Origin: Centroberyx gerrardi
Taxonomy: Eukaryota; Chordata; Actinopteri; Beryciformes; Berycidae
Assembly: GCF_048128805.1 (NCBI RefSeq)
Contig: NC_136005.1
Coordinates: forward strand, 17,758,260-17,822,259
DNA length: 64,000 nucleotides
Reading direction: 5' to 3'
The position numbers and the translations under genes are program-made. This document shows positions 1 to 27,550 of the stretch, one piece after another. Position 1 is the first letter of the stretch. Every line of letters begins with the position of its first letter. Below the pieces are notes generated by a model that was not told where the DNA came from, did not search any database, and saw nothing but the letters and a program-made list of their open reading frames with translations.

Positions 1-9
1 TTTACGAAC

Positions 10-11304
<11,295 letters not shown>

Positions 11305-11480
11305 ATTTCCAGAATAGCAGCGGTAAAAGTTGTAGATAACTTGCTTGGTGGATACTTGTCTGTACTTGTCGCCACCAATTTATAATGCCCCAACCAACAC
11401 TTCCTGACCAGGACACGTGACGTTGTGGAAAAGGCGGCACTGTCCAAATTTACTTGGATATACACGCTATTTCACACAGG
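11305..11480 (-). promoter_or_regulatory. Probable chd1l 5' UTR and proximal promoter
   Basis: This is the stretch directly upstream of the chd1l ATG. A canonical E-box CACGTG lies at 11414-11419, followed by TGACGTTG, a CRE-like site, roughly 110-115 bases from the start codon. No TATA box is evident at a useful distance. The assignment rests on position and these two motifs only. Confidence 0.3.
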
Positions 11481-13074
11481 ATGGCAGTATTTATTTAAGC
11501 AGCGGTAAAATAAACAAGCTGGCAATGCAGCGGTAAAATGAACATGTTCAATGACTCTTTTGTTTTAATCGACAATTATAATGCTAATGACTTTAATTTC
11601 GCCAAGCAACTTTCTTAACCAGTAGCTAAACGTGGTGGTTGCTAAGCGACACAAGCAGCAGCCGAAAGCAGATCAGAACTGAAGACCGGAAATATCCGTT
11701 TGAAGACGCGTTCAAGGACCGTTTTTCGGAACTTTTTTGTACCAGGTTTATAGCATACAGATTTGTCTAATTCATTTTTTGCAATCGGGGATAAGAGTGA
11801 TCTTGCTGATATTGATTCTAAGAATTACTCTGACCCAGATACCACAGAGTCAAGAGTACAGAATCCAGATTCAAGAGTATCTGGACAGTGGAGACAAACT
11901 CCTCTCCTCTCCAGATTTGCAGAATCACACCTCTATCTTGCCATCTGCTGGATACATAATGGTACAACATGTTGTTTGGCCATTGGAGTGAATTAGATGA
12001 AAAAGTGTGCTAGTTTGATTCACTTAACTGCACAAGTATACAATGCATAAGACCTTAAAGAAACATTCAAAACGTCCCATTTCCCTGAGAACATTTCAAT
12101 TCATTATCTCAAGAACACTTTTAAAAATAAAGTTCACAAGAGCATCTGCCGTTGACTGTCCAGCAGTTGGTTTGTGACTTTGTTTTGAAAGTTTTGTTCA
12201 TTTAATACATGTAAACATTAAATACTATTTTTAATCTATATTCAAGGTGTATAGCCCATATTTTCTCCACATTGTCACTAGTTGCATCACAATTTGTTGG
12301 TTATATGCCATTTATGTCTCTAAATCCACCCTTCCAGTGGGACCAAGAATATCCTTTCACATCAGTTTTCACATCAAAATATCCTTTTCTCTGCCTTTGA
12401 GTTTTGAAAAATGTAGAAACAACATATACGCTTGATTTTTGAAATACACCGAATTTTTTTTTTTAGATTTATTCCAATCTGATTACTGAAATCTTATCAG
12501 AAACATTTTGAAAAACTGGGCTGTTGTAGGCCTATTGTATAGCAAAGATAATACATCCAAGAAATTAGAAATTAAGTTTTGGAGGTTCATGTACTAATAT
12601 GCATAGAATATAGTGTTTCTTACTAAAAGAAAACAGACACTCAAACTAAGAGAACTCCCCAAATAATACAGGGTTACACTTACATTTATTTCTCCCTCAA
12701 TAACGGGAGTAATGATGTAGTTGTGTGTTAATTTAAATAAAGAAACACAATCCATCAATAAATACATTTATTACAGATATTTACACTAACTACATAGCCA
12801 AGCCCACATTTATTAAAATAGATCTAAAAAATGAGTAATCCACACACCCCAGGAATCGAATCAATCAATTCTACCAATGAAACAATTCTGAAAAAATAAT
12901 TCCTTAAAACTTGTCTTGTTCTGAGATAAACAGAGGAGGGTCGTGAATGCAGCTGGAAAGAGCTAACTGACTCTGAGGCAGAACAGTGTGGAGTTCAGGC
13001 CTTTTCAGCATCAAGAGACCTGCCCCGTTCTGAAAGATGCTTCATCAAGTCTGATCCTTCACCTGAAGCCGACG
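11481..13074. other. Intergenic interval between chd1l and sft2d2, with the sft2d2 3' UTR
   Basis: No coding region is supported here. On the minus strand a polyadenylation signal AATAAA (plus strand TTTATT, 12767-12772) lies about 300 bases after the sft2d2 stop and probably ends its 3' UTR. The rest is AT-rich unique-looking sequence; the frames at 11737-11996 and 12247-12435 lack conservation that I recognise. Confidence 0.45.
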
Positions 13075-15170
13075 TCACTTCATGCAGATAGACACCATCT
13101 TCATTATTGCGTCCCTGGGAAGTAATCAAAATAAATCAGACATGGAAAGATAATGTATGTATAAAATTTTTATATATATAAATGTATGGTTATTCGGTTG
13201 TTTTGAGTAAATGGTGTGAAGGTAACAAACCTCACAAACGGGATATACGACAAGCCGTACCTGCAGACAAAACAAGTTTCATGTCACAAAGTTATTGTAA
13301 TCTCACTTGCATCAACATTCTGTTAAAGTGATGAAAAGCTGTGACTCACCAGGCAAATGATAAGACTTGCAAGATGCAAAATAACAGAGCAAGACCAAAG
13401 TTCTTCCACTGTAAGAAAAAACATAATTGCTGACTATGAGACAATGTAATTGGACTTGTGTAAATAACAGAGAAACAGAGGAAATGAGCCCTTGACTTAG
13501 GTGCAGGATCACTCACCCAGAAGGCTGCGCAGAGAGTCAACACAAGGCAAGTCTAGAGCAATGAATGGGACAGATGTGAATAACTAAAGAAGTGTTACAC
13601 AGTGAGTTCCCTCAGCATTTGGACAGTGACACACTGATTGATGTTTTGGTTCCTTCCTCTTTAGGACACAGTGACTATGAGGTTTCAGATTATCAGCTTG
13701 TATTTGCTGGTATTTTCAGCCATACTGGATTCACAGTTAAAGAACTACAGTTATCTTTGTACATTATTCCCATCAAAAGTATTTGGACAGATTGAAACTG
13801 CATTTATTCAAGTATTCAGTTCTTTGATATTCTTACTGTGCAATGACTTGTAAAGGCCTGCAACCCATACACATCACTACAGGTATTGTCAGTTTTTCTT
13901 TCCAGCCTTTTTGCATTTGAGTGTATCTCTGTGTGTGATTATTCTCGGCTCTGAATTACTCTGACGCAGTATGGAGTGCATTTCTGGGGTAAATGAGAGC
14001 AAGTAAACAAGGGTCTCAGCTATCAGTCCAGCTTCATGTTATCATGCTGCATAACAGCGCTTCAAGACTGGAATGTATAACTCATTAATTTCCCTTTCGA
14101 ACTCTATGAGGGTAAATTAAGAAATATATTTCAAATATATATGGAGCTAACAAGGCCTGAAAATCTTCTCAAAGTTTGCAAAGGTTGAGTAAAACAACTG
14201 GAGTGATAAACAGCTAACTATAGAGTCTATATTCATTAATATTGTCATTTTTATGACATTCAAAGTCAAACACTAATAGTAGTGTAATGCACTCACAAGC
14301 ATAATTGTGGTGGCCAGTGCTCTTGTTTTGTCACACATCCTTTTCAGCTGCTTCACCGGCCCCATCAGGAACATGGTGCTGTTGGACAGAATCACAGAGA
14401 ACAGTCAACAAAATAAAAATAAAGCCCTCATGATTCATCAACAGCTGGATTCATCTGTGTTCTTGCAAATGGTAACATGGTTTTGCAGGTTACTGTTGTT
14501 TTGTGTTATTCTGACAAGACTCTCACCTGCACAGAGAACATAAGTTTCCGAAGGTGTAAAAGACAATAAAGAGGATAAGTCCAATCTTGGGGAGGAAGAG
14601 CACACATACTCCCTGCAAGACAGAGATTCAGTCAGTTGATTTTTAACTTGTAAGACACATAGGAGATGGGTAGAAGCCGCATGTCTCATTTCTAAATTGT
14701 AGTTGAGCACTTTGAGGGAGGACAGGTTTAGCTTCACTGCGTGTCAGGTGAATGAACAATAGAAGCAGAGCATCTTAACATTCCTCAGAGCAAGACGAAC
14801 CAGTAAAGCCACATCAAGTCCTACTGTGCTCTTCCCTCATTGAGGAAAGTATAACGAAACAGAAGATTGTTTATAACCAGTCATCACAGAACCATACCAA
14901 TATTGTGCACACGACCCCCACCACAAAGCAGCCGACGAATCCCTTCACACGTGTGCCCCAGCCTAAAGTCGAGGCTTCATCGGCAGCCTGGGGAAAAAAA
15001 TGTGCATTGATTCATTGATTCTTATAGACCAGATATGTCTTTAGTTGTGTTTACAGTCTAAATATTGTAGGCTAGAGCGAGTTGGGTTTTTTTTTTTTTT
15101 TTACCTGTAAAATATTCCGGTCTTCTCTGCGCGCCTCTTCACCACTTAAAACCGACTTTAATTTATCCAT
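13075..15170 (-). CDS. sft2d2: SFT2 domain-containing protein 2-like, Golgi membrane traffic protein
   Basis: SFT2 proteins are small four-helix membrane proteins of the Golgi, thought from the yeast homologue to help fuse endosome-derived vesicles with the Golgi. Exons in transcript order: 15170-15105, 14987-14898, 14612-14527, 14378-14297, 13552-13517, 13408-13350, 13260-13231, 13114-13075. Phases close exactly to 162 aa (human SFT2D2 160). The N-terminus is MDKLKSVLSG; signature parts are WGTRVKGF, FYTFGNL, FLMGPVKQLKRM, LTLCAAFW and LSYIPF. Hydrophobic helices lie near residues 38-58, 62-80, 100-121 and 124-143. WGTRVKGF, KQLKRM and IPF are closer to human SFT2D2 than to SFT2D1, but the paralogue is less certain than the family. 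A short fifth exon of 36 nt is notable and joins in frame. Confidence 0.9.
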
Positions 15171-17287
15171 GGCTCCAGATCCGTAGTCAGCTTTCTCTGT
15201 GTTTTCATCTGATTGTTTCCTGGTGCAAGAGGGAATTTGCCAGTTTCCTCCAATCTGTGACTGTGCAGATAGGCAGCAACGTCACATTCCTCCTGACAAG
15301 CTGGGAAGCTGTCAGGTCGCCTACCTGGCCAGGTGGAGCGGTTCAGTTTACACCTGAGCCGAGGAGGACGCAAGAGGTCTCACTCTGCCGTTTTTTTCCG
15401 GGTTAAACAAACTCACAGCGCAGCAGGGAAACATGCAGAGAGGAACCTGCTCTCAATATGTTGGTTTTAATGAAAATGTTATGTGACATTTATCACTGTT
15501 GTAGATGTCTTATATGCAAAACATCTTAGGTGTATTTGGACCACATTACACACACACCCAAAGTAGCCTATGGTAACACCCAGAGCTGAAATTTAGCCGA
15601 TTTAGCCTAACCTTTTGTGAGAAGCGCGTTTTGAGGAAAAAGCAGCTTTGTTTCAGGACTGTACCAAATCGGCTGTTATGACTGAGGCAAAACTGCAGAA
15701 GAGTGTACACTCGAGGGTTAACGCCCACATTTTCATACCAAAATGTGGTGAGGTTTTTTTTACTGAGTGATTTGTTTTATTAAATATAGACGATCTTTGG
15801 TGAATACATCTATGGTTGGCAGTAGTAGCCTAAACAGTGGCCAAACACTGGATAATATCTCAGCTGAGTACCCCAGGTGAAAAATACTGCCCTCTCCTGA
15901 TATAGGTGAAAGATTGCATGTATTGACTGTGTGCATGAATGGATGTACCCCAGTATTTGTAGAAGGGAAATACAGAAAAACTTAAAGGGGCTTTAAGTAA
16001 TTTTTGACTTTTATCGACCTCTACCGGCGACTAGAAGGAATTGCAACAACATGGACAGTCACTGACTCAGCTCAAAGTGGCCTAATGGACACAAATAATA
16101 ATAATACCAAGGAGTTGGCTGGCTATTTAGAGCAGAGAGCCAACAAGCGGTAATATATGACAATGCAAAATTTAATATTAATAGTGCTTTGTCATTTGCT
16201 TTTTGGTTTGAGAACAAAGCTTTTTAGTTATTGATTTAAAACAGAGTGCAGGACGGAAAGTGAGTTCTGAAAGCCGGACATCTCAGCACTTAGCAAAGTA
16301 ACCACTGAGTCATTGGTATTGATCAACAACCCCATCAACCTGCCACAGATATATTATGGTCATTTTGTGCTATGGGACAGTAAAAATCATACTTATGATC
16401 CCTTTAATTCTACAGAAAAGAGATTTCTGCAAAAAATCATTATAATTATCGTGATACTGTAAGAGATAAATGTGTCTTAAGGTCACTATAAACTCTTTGT
16501 TGAGTACCACAGACATACTGTAAGTCCATACAGGAATATTATAGGAATATTTTGTTAGGGCAGGAAGACACACTGAATAAAAGCTTCAGCAAAGAATATA
16601 TTTTCTATGCAAAAACAACAACAGCAACAAAAAACACCCTGAATGCTGTTTGGTTAAGTAATATTCTGTAATTATATCAAAATGGAATATCTAAACATTT
16701 TAACACATTTTTAGAAAACACTTTGGCATTCAGGTCTGATTCAAACATCTGTGACTCAAACTCCTGACGTTATGAAGCAGAAGAGACACGTAAAATACTT
16801 TAACACACATGGCTTCAAGTCTGTCCAAATATGATGAATGCTGCACAAACGCTATGCATTGTTGTCACCGCATGATGGCATTACTTCACACTAAACTGTC
16901 TGACAGAGTAAGTTTGGCCGGTTAAATGAAAAGCATAAAAAGCATCCATGAACAAGCTTACCCTTATGATTTCATGTTCACATGTATGTGCAAATTTAAG
17001 AACATTTGATAATAACATGACAGAATATATGCAAAGTGGTAGGCCATAGTATAATAAATAGCAATGAACAATGAAAGCATGGCTGAAGGGGGGTTTACAT
17101 TTGATTAAATAAGGCAGAGGTAGAGATATATTTATAAAGAAAGCATCCAGAAACCCTTGTGTCCTTATCCCTTTCTGTTCATCTTCGTCGCTTCCAATCG
17201 TACTGATGCTGGAACTGCTCATGTGATTTCCCTGATTTCACTGTGAAAGATGTGTGAAAATGTTGGAGGGATGAAGAACACAGGCCT
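15171..17287. other. Intergenic interval between sft2d2 and tmem45a
   Basis: The part next to 15171-15420 is the likely sft2d2 5' region. One MITE is recognisable at 15982-16407. A frame at 16881-17222 (minus) beginning MSSSSISTIGSDEDEQ lies just downstream of the tmem45a stop, but it cannot be joined in phase to the preceding exon. Nothing else is supported. Confidence 0.4.
15982..16407. mobile_element. Possible MITE with TTAAAGGG ends
   Basis: The left end reads TTAAAGGGGCTTTAAGTAAT and the right end, reversed, reads TTAAAGGGATCATAAGTATG. They share a TTAAAGGG start and an imperfect sub-terminal repeat. A TTAA target would fit a piggyBac-like origin, but the similarity is short. There is no coding capacity. 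Confidence 0.45.
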
Positions 17288-21764
<4,477 letters not shown>

Positions 21765-23410
21765 GATTCCTCACAACACCTAAATCATGGAAGGGAACAG
21801 CAGTCGCTATTAGTAATTTATTCAATCCATCATCAGAGGTGTGATGAACTACTACTATTGCGATCTCAAAGATCTAAAAAAATTCAGTTTTCTTCTTGCA
21901 ATATAACAGAAAATATAGATTGTTATCAGGAAAGTAAGACCAAACAGGGTCTTATTCTCAATATTTCTATACTAAATCAGCAATTAAAACATCTTGGATT
22001 GCCAATTACTGCTTTTCTTTAAGCACAAATAGTAAATGTCCCCCAAAAAAGATCATAACATCACATATATACCATTTGGTGGACATTTGTATCCAAAGTG
22101 TCTTACAGTACCATGAAGATACATTTTCAATATGGGTGGGACAACTGAGAAGATCAGAGATGGGAAAGGAAAAGTGGAGGGGTGTCTGCAATTCAGTTAA
22201 AGAGCATAATCAGAGATAATGAGTGTGTGTGTGCTGGGAACAGTTAACAGCTGACCTTGGTAGGGGCGTGTCTAGACGGGGAGAGAGGCCTATTGGAGCC
22301 ACTGCATTGGAATAAAAAAAGCTGTTTTTCCACTTGAGGTATATCTATGCTGTCTTCATGAACTGAAATGAACTAAAATGTTATTCTAGTTTGTAAAAAT
22401 GTGTAAACTCACCTACAACAGTACAAATGATACTCTTATAAACAGTTACAGTGTTTGAGCTCTGTCCTCACTCCATTTTATTTCCTTCTCTCCTCTGCTT
22501 GTTCTCCTCAGTGATGATTAGCCATAATTTCCTGCACAATTAAAACCGTGCACCTGAATGTTGTGTTGTTGCCCTTGGTTGCAAACCAGACTAATCACAG
22601 CTGTCATCATCTGCTGTCCATCTCTGTTATTCTCTCAAGGGAACAAAATGCACATCCAATGAAATATCATCAAAGACAAATATCATTTTGAAGTCAGCTC
22701 TGCTCGTTTTGTGTGCGCTCTTTCATCCATGCCGTGTGCCTTTTTATGGATCCACTGTGTTGGACTTCTCCTTTCCTTGTTTGCCTTTCAGTTCCATTAG
22801 CAATACATAACGCTTAGTAAATTCAAAAGCAAAGTTGGGGTGATATCAATAGTGAGCGGAGAATGAGAGTGAGTGTGCTGCATGGCTGTACTCTGCTTTG
22901 TGATGGAGATGACAGAATATATTCTGCCAAACAACAAAGGGAAGCTTTTGAAGAAGGACACTCAAAAACAGATTGTTTTTTGTGATGTTAAACTAAGCTG
23001 TCTGTGTGAGACGGGTCACAGCTCTACTCCTGTGCAACCTCTCCAGACTGGGGAAAACACTTCAGTCACCATGGCAATCTCTCCCTCATGTCACTCGAGT
23101 GCTTGTTACTGGAAGACTCTCAGTGTTTGGCTATAGCACAGGATTTATCCTTAAACAAAATATGTGCAGTTTTATGCAGTATTTCGCTCATGAAAGGGCT
23201 CCAAAACTTCTCCATGTCAAAGACCCCAAAATAAATACACATTAGATCATGGACCCACATTTGATTATATTGAGTCCTTAAATAACATCTGAGAAGATTT
23301 TAGTTTGATTGGTTTGTCTTGTTAGTTTGATTTACTATTGAATTACAAAACTGCCTATACAGTAGGTGGAGTGAATAAAACCTATAATCAAAATACTCAT
23401 TCTTAAACAT

Positions 23411-23443
23411 ACCCCCGGACCGCAGTTTGGAAACCACTGGCAC
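23411..23443. repeat. Terminal remnant of a Charlie-type hAT element
   Basis: CCCGGACCGCAGTTTGGAAA followed by CCACTGG is, reversed, the CAGTGGTTTCCAAACTGCGG end typical of hAT-Charlie elements. No matching second end or target duplication was found, so this is a fossil end only. Confidence 0.5.
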
Positions 23444-24234
23444 TAATGCACTTAAAAGGGCATTAAAGGGCGAGGCTATAGAAAAACATCGCCCTAAACT
23501 CTTGCTGAAAGAATTTATTGAGACCAATGCTACATCTAAAAAATAATCATTCAACAAGGATTTAAAAGGATTACTTTACCTGCCAAGTTGGATAGAGGCA
23601 AAGCCCTTGATAGTTTATTTTTGCTCTGGTCACAGGATAGAGTTTATAGAAAAGCAGAACTTAAATGCGCTGCTGACGGTTTTACATGAAGGCTGAGCCA
23701 GCAAGGTTTCTACCTTGTGAGATTATTGGGTGTAAAGGTCAGTATAATTATGGGTTTTGCGGTATATTAAACCTGAATGTGATCTGTGCAATTGAGTCAA
23801 TCCAACATGAGAATTTCACAGCCCATCGTACAGTTTATGATCTCAGGGATAAAGGCACTATGGCTTCTTTTACAGTAGACTAGGTGTTATATATGTCTGT
23901 ATACATACACAATAGGCTATATAAGATGCCCTAACAGTAGCCTTGAATTATTTTATAGTAGAGAGAAAAAAAAGAGTCTCACCCAAGTAGGTCTGTTTCT
24001 GGAAATGAAAAGTTCCTCAAAAGTATATTCGACCAGAAAGATCAAAGCATTTACATTTTTTTCAACACACAATTCATTTTCCCCTCAGTTCCTTAACAAG
24101 ATGCACAGCAGACATCAGTTAACTTCCACCGAGGTTTCTCGCTCGCAGCACATCCTTCAAACCTGCGCTGTTTCACAATCTTTTTTTTTTTTTTTTTTTT
24201 TTTCCGACTCTAAACTGTTTTGGGGCATTTTTAG

Positions 24235-24330
24235 GGTACAGCCCCCGAAGAAGTATCCCATTGGATGCATATTATAAAGTCGCGTCATCACCTCGCACTC
24301 TGATTGGTCGAAAGCCCTGTCGGTCTCCAT
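24235..24330 (-). promoter_or_regulatory. Candidate tmem45a core promoter
   Basis: Read on the minus strand, the order is CCAAT box (in GACCAATCAG, plus 24303-24307), a CRE-like TGATGACGCG, then a TATA-like TTTATAATA (plus 24270-24276). The spacing is that of a TATA promoter starting near 24240. It lies 2.5 kb upstream of the first coding exon of tmem45a on the same strand, consistent with a 5' non-coding exon. No other minus-strand gene is a candidate owner. Confidence 0.45.
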
Positions 24331-25445
24331 TGACCAGGGTTCCACGTGTGCACTTTCACCCCGCCTGCAGGATGCGCGAGCTCCTTATCCCACCCTGCTC
24401 AGACCAAACCGCTACTTTCCATCCAGGCGAGTCCACTCCTAGACACGGGACACGACTTCCAGCACGTAGCCTTCAGCAGGGGAACGTCCCGAGCATAGTG
24501 CATGGCTGGTGTCATCAGGTTATATCGTTCAGTTACTAATTGGATTTGCTCTAATAAATAGATACATAATTATAAAATATAATAAATATAAATAGATATG
24601 AGGAATCTTATTATTGTAGTTGGTTGGTTGTATGCAGTGATTTAGTGGTCAGGTAAAAGGTAAGCAAACTATGACCTCCAGTCAGTGGTTTTCATAAGGC
24701 AAACAACCAGATAAAAACAAAAAATATATATTTTCAGAAGCAAAAAACATATCCAAAAACATATCATCATATAACTTATATTAATTTGATGCTATGAATG
24801 CATACTCAGAATTTATGGCAGTGTATAAAGGTGGGTGAACTATATCCTGCAAATAACAGGTGGGTTAACTGTGTTTAGGTGAAGTCCTCTGTTTCCTGGG
24901 GCTGACAACACAACCTCAGATCAGTCCGCTGTCTAACATACAGTAGTGCCAAGTCATGATTATAAACACGTTATTCATTATAAGTGATTTACTTTGATTA
25001 AACATTTGTTCATTTGTAACACATCATAATGAGATTCCAATAATTGTTATAGTGCAGCAAATGTCAATAGTGCAATGCGATAGTTTATATGATAACAAAG
25101 TCAGGACTATCAACTATCTTCACCACCTTTCTTCCAATGATAGGTCTTTCTTATTTATTTCTATTACTAGTGTATCGCTCTCCTCCAAACTTTCCCTCTG
25201 TCGCTCTGTTCTCTGCTCATTGCCGTCCTGTCTCTTACTCCCCCATCCTGTCTCTTACTCCTAAAATCCTCCCTATATTGTTCTGGCCCGGTTTCAATCT
25301 CTGGGAATGATCTTCAGCGGGCATTGTCCCTACTCCTATCCCCCACTGCCCTTTCTCACAGACTGGGCCCTATTTGAGTAGACAGTGTTTCCACTCCTTT
25401 CTGACAAGGCTTTCTGACAAACTCTGCCCTTGGATCATTTCTGAC

Positions 25446-25706
25446 TCAATAGCGTCTCTTGTTCCATTCACGACCTTTCCCATATTTCCCTCTACTTGCT
25501 TTGTATGACTCAGGCCAGTTATAGCCATAAGTTCTTATTTCTCCCTGCTGGTTAGCGCTAGTTTCATAAGGCTCTGACTGCACTGCCACTCTATCCTGAT
25601 GTTCATACATATCACACACTACCCGCTCTGGTTCTGCCGAAGGGGGTCTCTGCTCCTGAACTGGTCCTGCCGAAGGGGACCTCATGACCTGAGCCAGTGC
25701 TCCCAC
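25446..25706 (-). other. Unrecognised ORF, 86 codons, possibly a retroelement remnant
   Basis: The frame is rich in Glu, Pro, Arg and Gln with an internal near-repeat (RSPSAGPVQEQ, RPPSAEPE) and a basic tail GKYGKGREWNKRRY. Adjacent minus-strand sequence down to about 25140 gives shifted frames of similar charged composition. That pattern would suit a decayed gag-like region, but no diagnostic motif is visible. I do not assign a function. Confidence 0.25.
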
Positions 25707-27047
25707 TGGAGTATGATCTTTGACACCTCCTACATCCCTGATTGGGTTACACTGGGTTACCTTGTGAGATTATTGGGTGTAAAGATAGATAGTTTCAAAC
25801 CACATCACTACTATTGGCCTGTGACTGGATTGCAGTGTTATATTCTGCATACAACCTATGAAATGGGAAAATTAGTGTAGTGATGTAAAAAACAAGCAAG
25901 CCAAACAACATTAGAGGTTGTGTCATGTCAATGTGTTTGTGCGTGTAGGTCAACATCTGGGCAATGGGTCACAGAAAACATTGTGTTACAATTTGAATGT
26001 AGCAGCTAAAGGCCTGCACTGCTACTGACTGGGTGCTGTATGCTGACTGTAATGTCACCATGGGCTTCAAAGTCTTGGCTGTAGAAAACTGGATAACGTA
26101 TGCTAGAGGTTAGTAGCTAAAAGGGCTGAATTTTGTTTTAGCAAAAATATTTTTGGTTGTAAGGAAGATTCTTTTGAAAATGTGGGACATTAACAAAAAT
26201 GCTCATTATTCTGCACAGTGTTACATATGCAAAGTATTTATTGCATGAAAATTAATGCATGGAAATTCAACGTGTGCTGCTCTCATAAGAACACTAATTA
26301 CAACTTAGTTACAATTATTCATTTCCAGTTTGGTTGGACATAAACCCAGGCAGGAGGATTACAGTAGATTACCAGGAATTTACTGATTAGTGACTTAAAT
26401 TCAGCAAAATATATACACAGTATGAGTCACTTGAAATAGCAGTTTAGTCTACTGATATATACTCTATGGAAGGACAACTATTTGTCATTCACTAGAAATT
26501 AACATATTTTCCATAATCAAATATTTACAAATAACTATATACTATATACATGCATATAGTTTATTTACAGGCAGCCAGATTTTGTTGGACATATTTAGCA
26601 CAAGCTGTAAACTCTGTAATGTCTCATTTGGCAGTGTAAGATACACAACACAGAGATGCTTGGCAGCCCATGCAAACGTCAGATGTCACATGCAAAACAA
26701 TTACATGCAAACAAAAAGGTAAGGCAGGATAATGAAGGAGATGCAGCATGATGTATCACCTGGAGGACATGGATAGGCTCACTCTCTCAGGAGGAGATTT
26801 CAATCTTTTTTTCAGTGAGAATGTTAGTTGTAACTTTAATTTAGCAACCCAGTTAATGTCTGTAGTATAAAAGATTATTAACATGGGTATAAAACAGGTG
26901 AAAACACACTCACTTCAGTTTAGCAAATAGCTAGTCATCTTTAAGATAGAAGTATTATCCTTTCTATCCATGCCAGTATCAAATCCTTCCACAATATTCA
27001 GTTCTGTCACTGGCCTGGACTGAGTCTACAATCCATAAATAAAACAA

Positions 27048-27365
27048 GGTCACACTTTATTGGAGAGTCCAATGCTGATACTCAACTTACTATCAAGAGA
27101 CTATAATGTGTCAGTAAAAAGTCTATTGAGTTTCAGGTGATACTCATAATTATGTGAAAAGTAGTCTAGAGTGTCTGGGCGAGGGTTAATCTGGGTTAGG
27201 GTTACAATTGGGGTCAGTAATAGGATTAGGGTTACACTGAGGTCAAGGTTAAAGTCACATAATCTGAAGAGATGCAGCAAATAGGCAAGTGACGTTTTGT
27301 TGAACATCTACTTTTTGTCACCTGATAGTTGAGTACCAACATTGGACTATCTTAATAAAATGTCA
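27048..27365. mobile_element. MITE with telomere-like GGTTAGGGTTA core
   Basis: The left end GTCACACTTTATTGGAGAGT and the reversed right end TGACATTTTATTAAGATAGT are imperfect inverted repeats, continuing through TCCAATG and TACTCAAC on both sides. The core contains GGGTTAGGGTTA-like units. This is a common teleost MITE design. It lies downstream of lnp1. Confidence 0.6.
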
Positions 27366-27550
27366 AAGACAGAAGGTGAAGTGTGCAACCCAGGGAGAAA
27401 GAAACAAACATCAACAAAATCAGCAGACAAACGTGTTTGTGCATGATCTTCTACCCTCATATGTTGACCAAGGAGTAGGCGTTCATGCAGAAGGATGGCA
27501 GGGTGAGGGGGGGGGGCAGATATGGAAGATGGAGGTGCAGGAGCAGCACA

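Larger units (their letters stand above)
21765..27550. other. Interval between tmem45a coding start and lnp1 3' end
   Basis: This holds the tmem45a upstream region and a candidate promoter near 24.3 kb. It also has a 23-T homopolymer at about 24181-24203, a hAT terminal remnant at 23411-23443, an unrecognised minus-strand frame at 25446-25706 and a MITE at 27048-27365. A 27-bp exact direct repeat occurs at 23711-23737 and 25758-25784. No conserved gene was found. Confidence 0.4.

Noticed and set aside
16881-17222. Minus-strand frame starting MSSSSISTIGSDEDEQ just after tmem45a
   Set aside because: An acceptor exists upstream, but joining it to tmem45a exon 4 in phase 2 gives a stop after a few residues, and the frame has no other exon partner.
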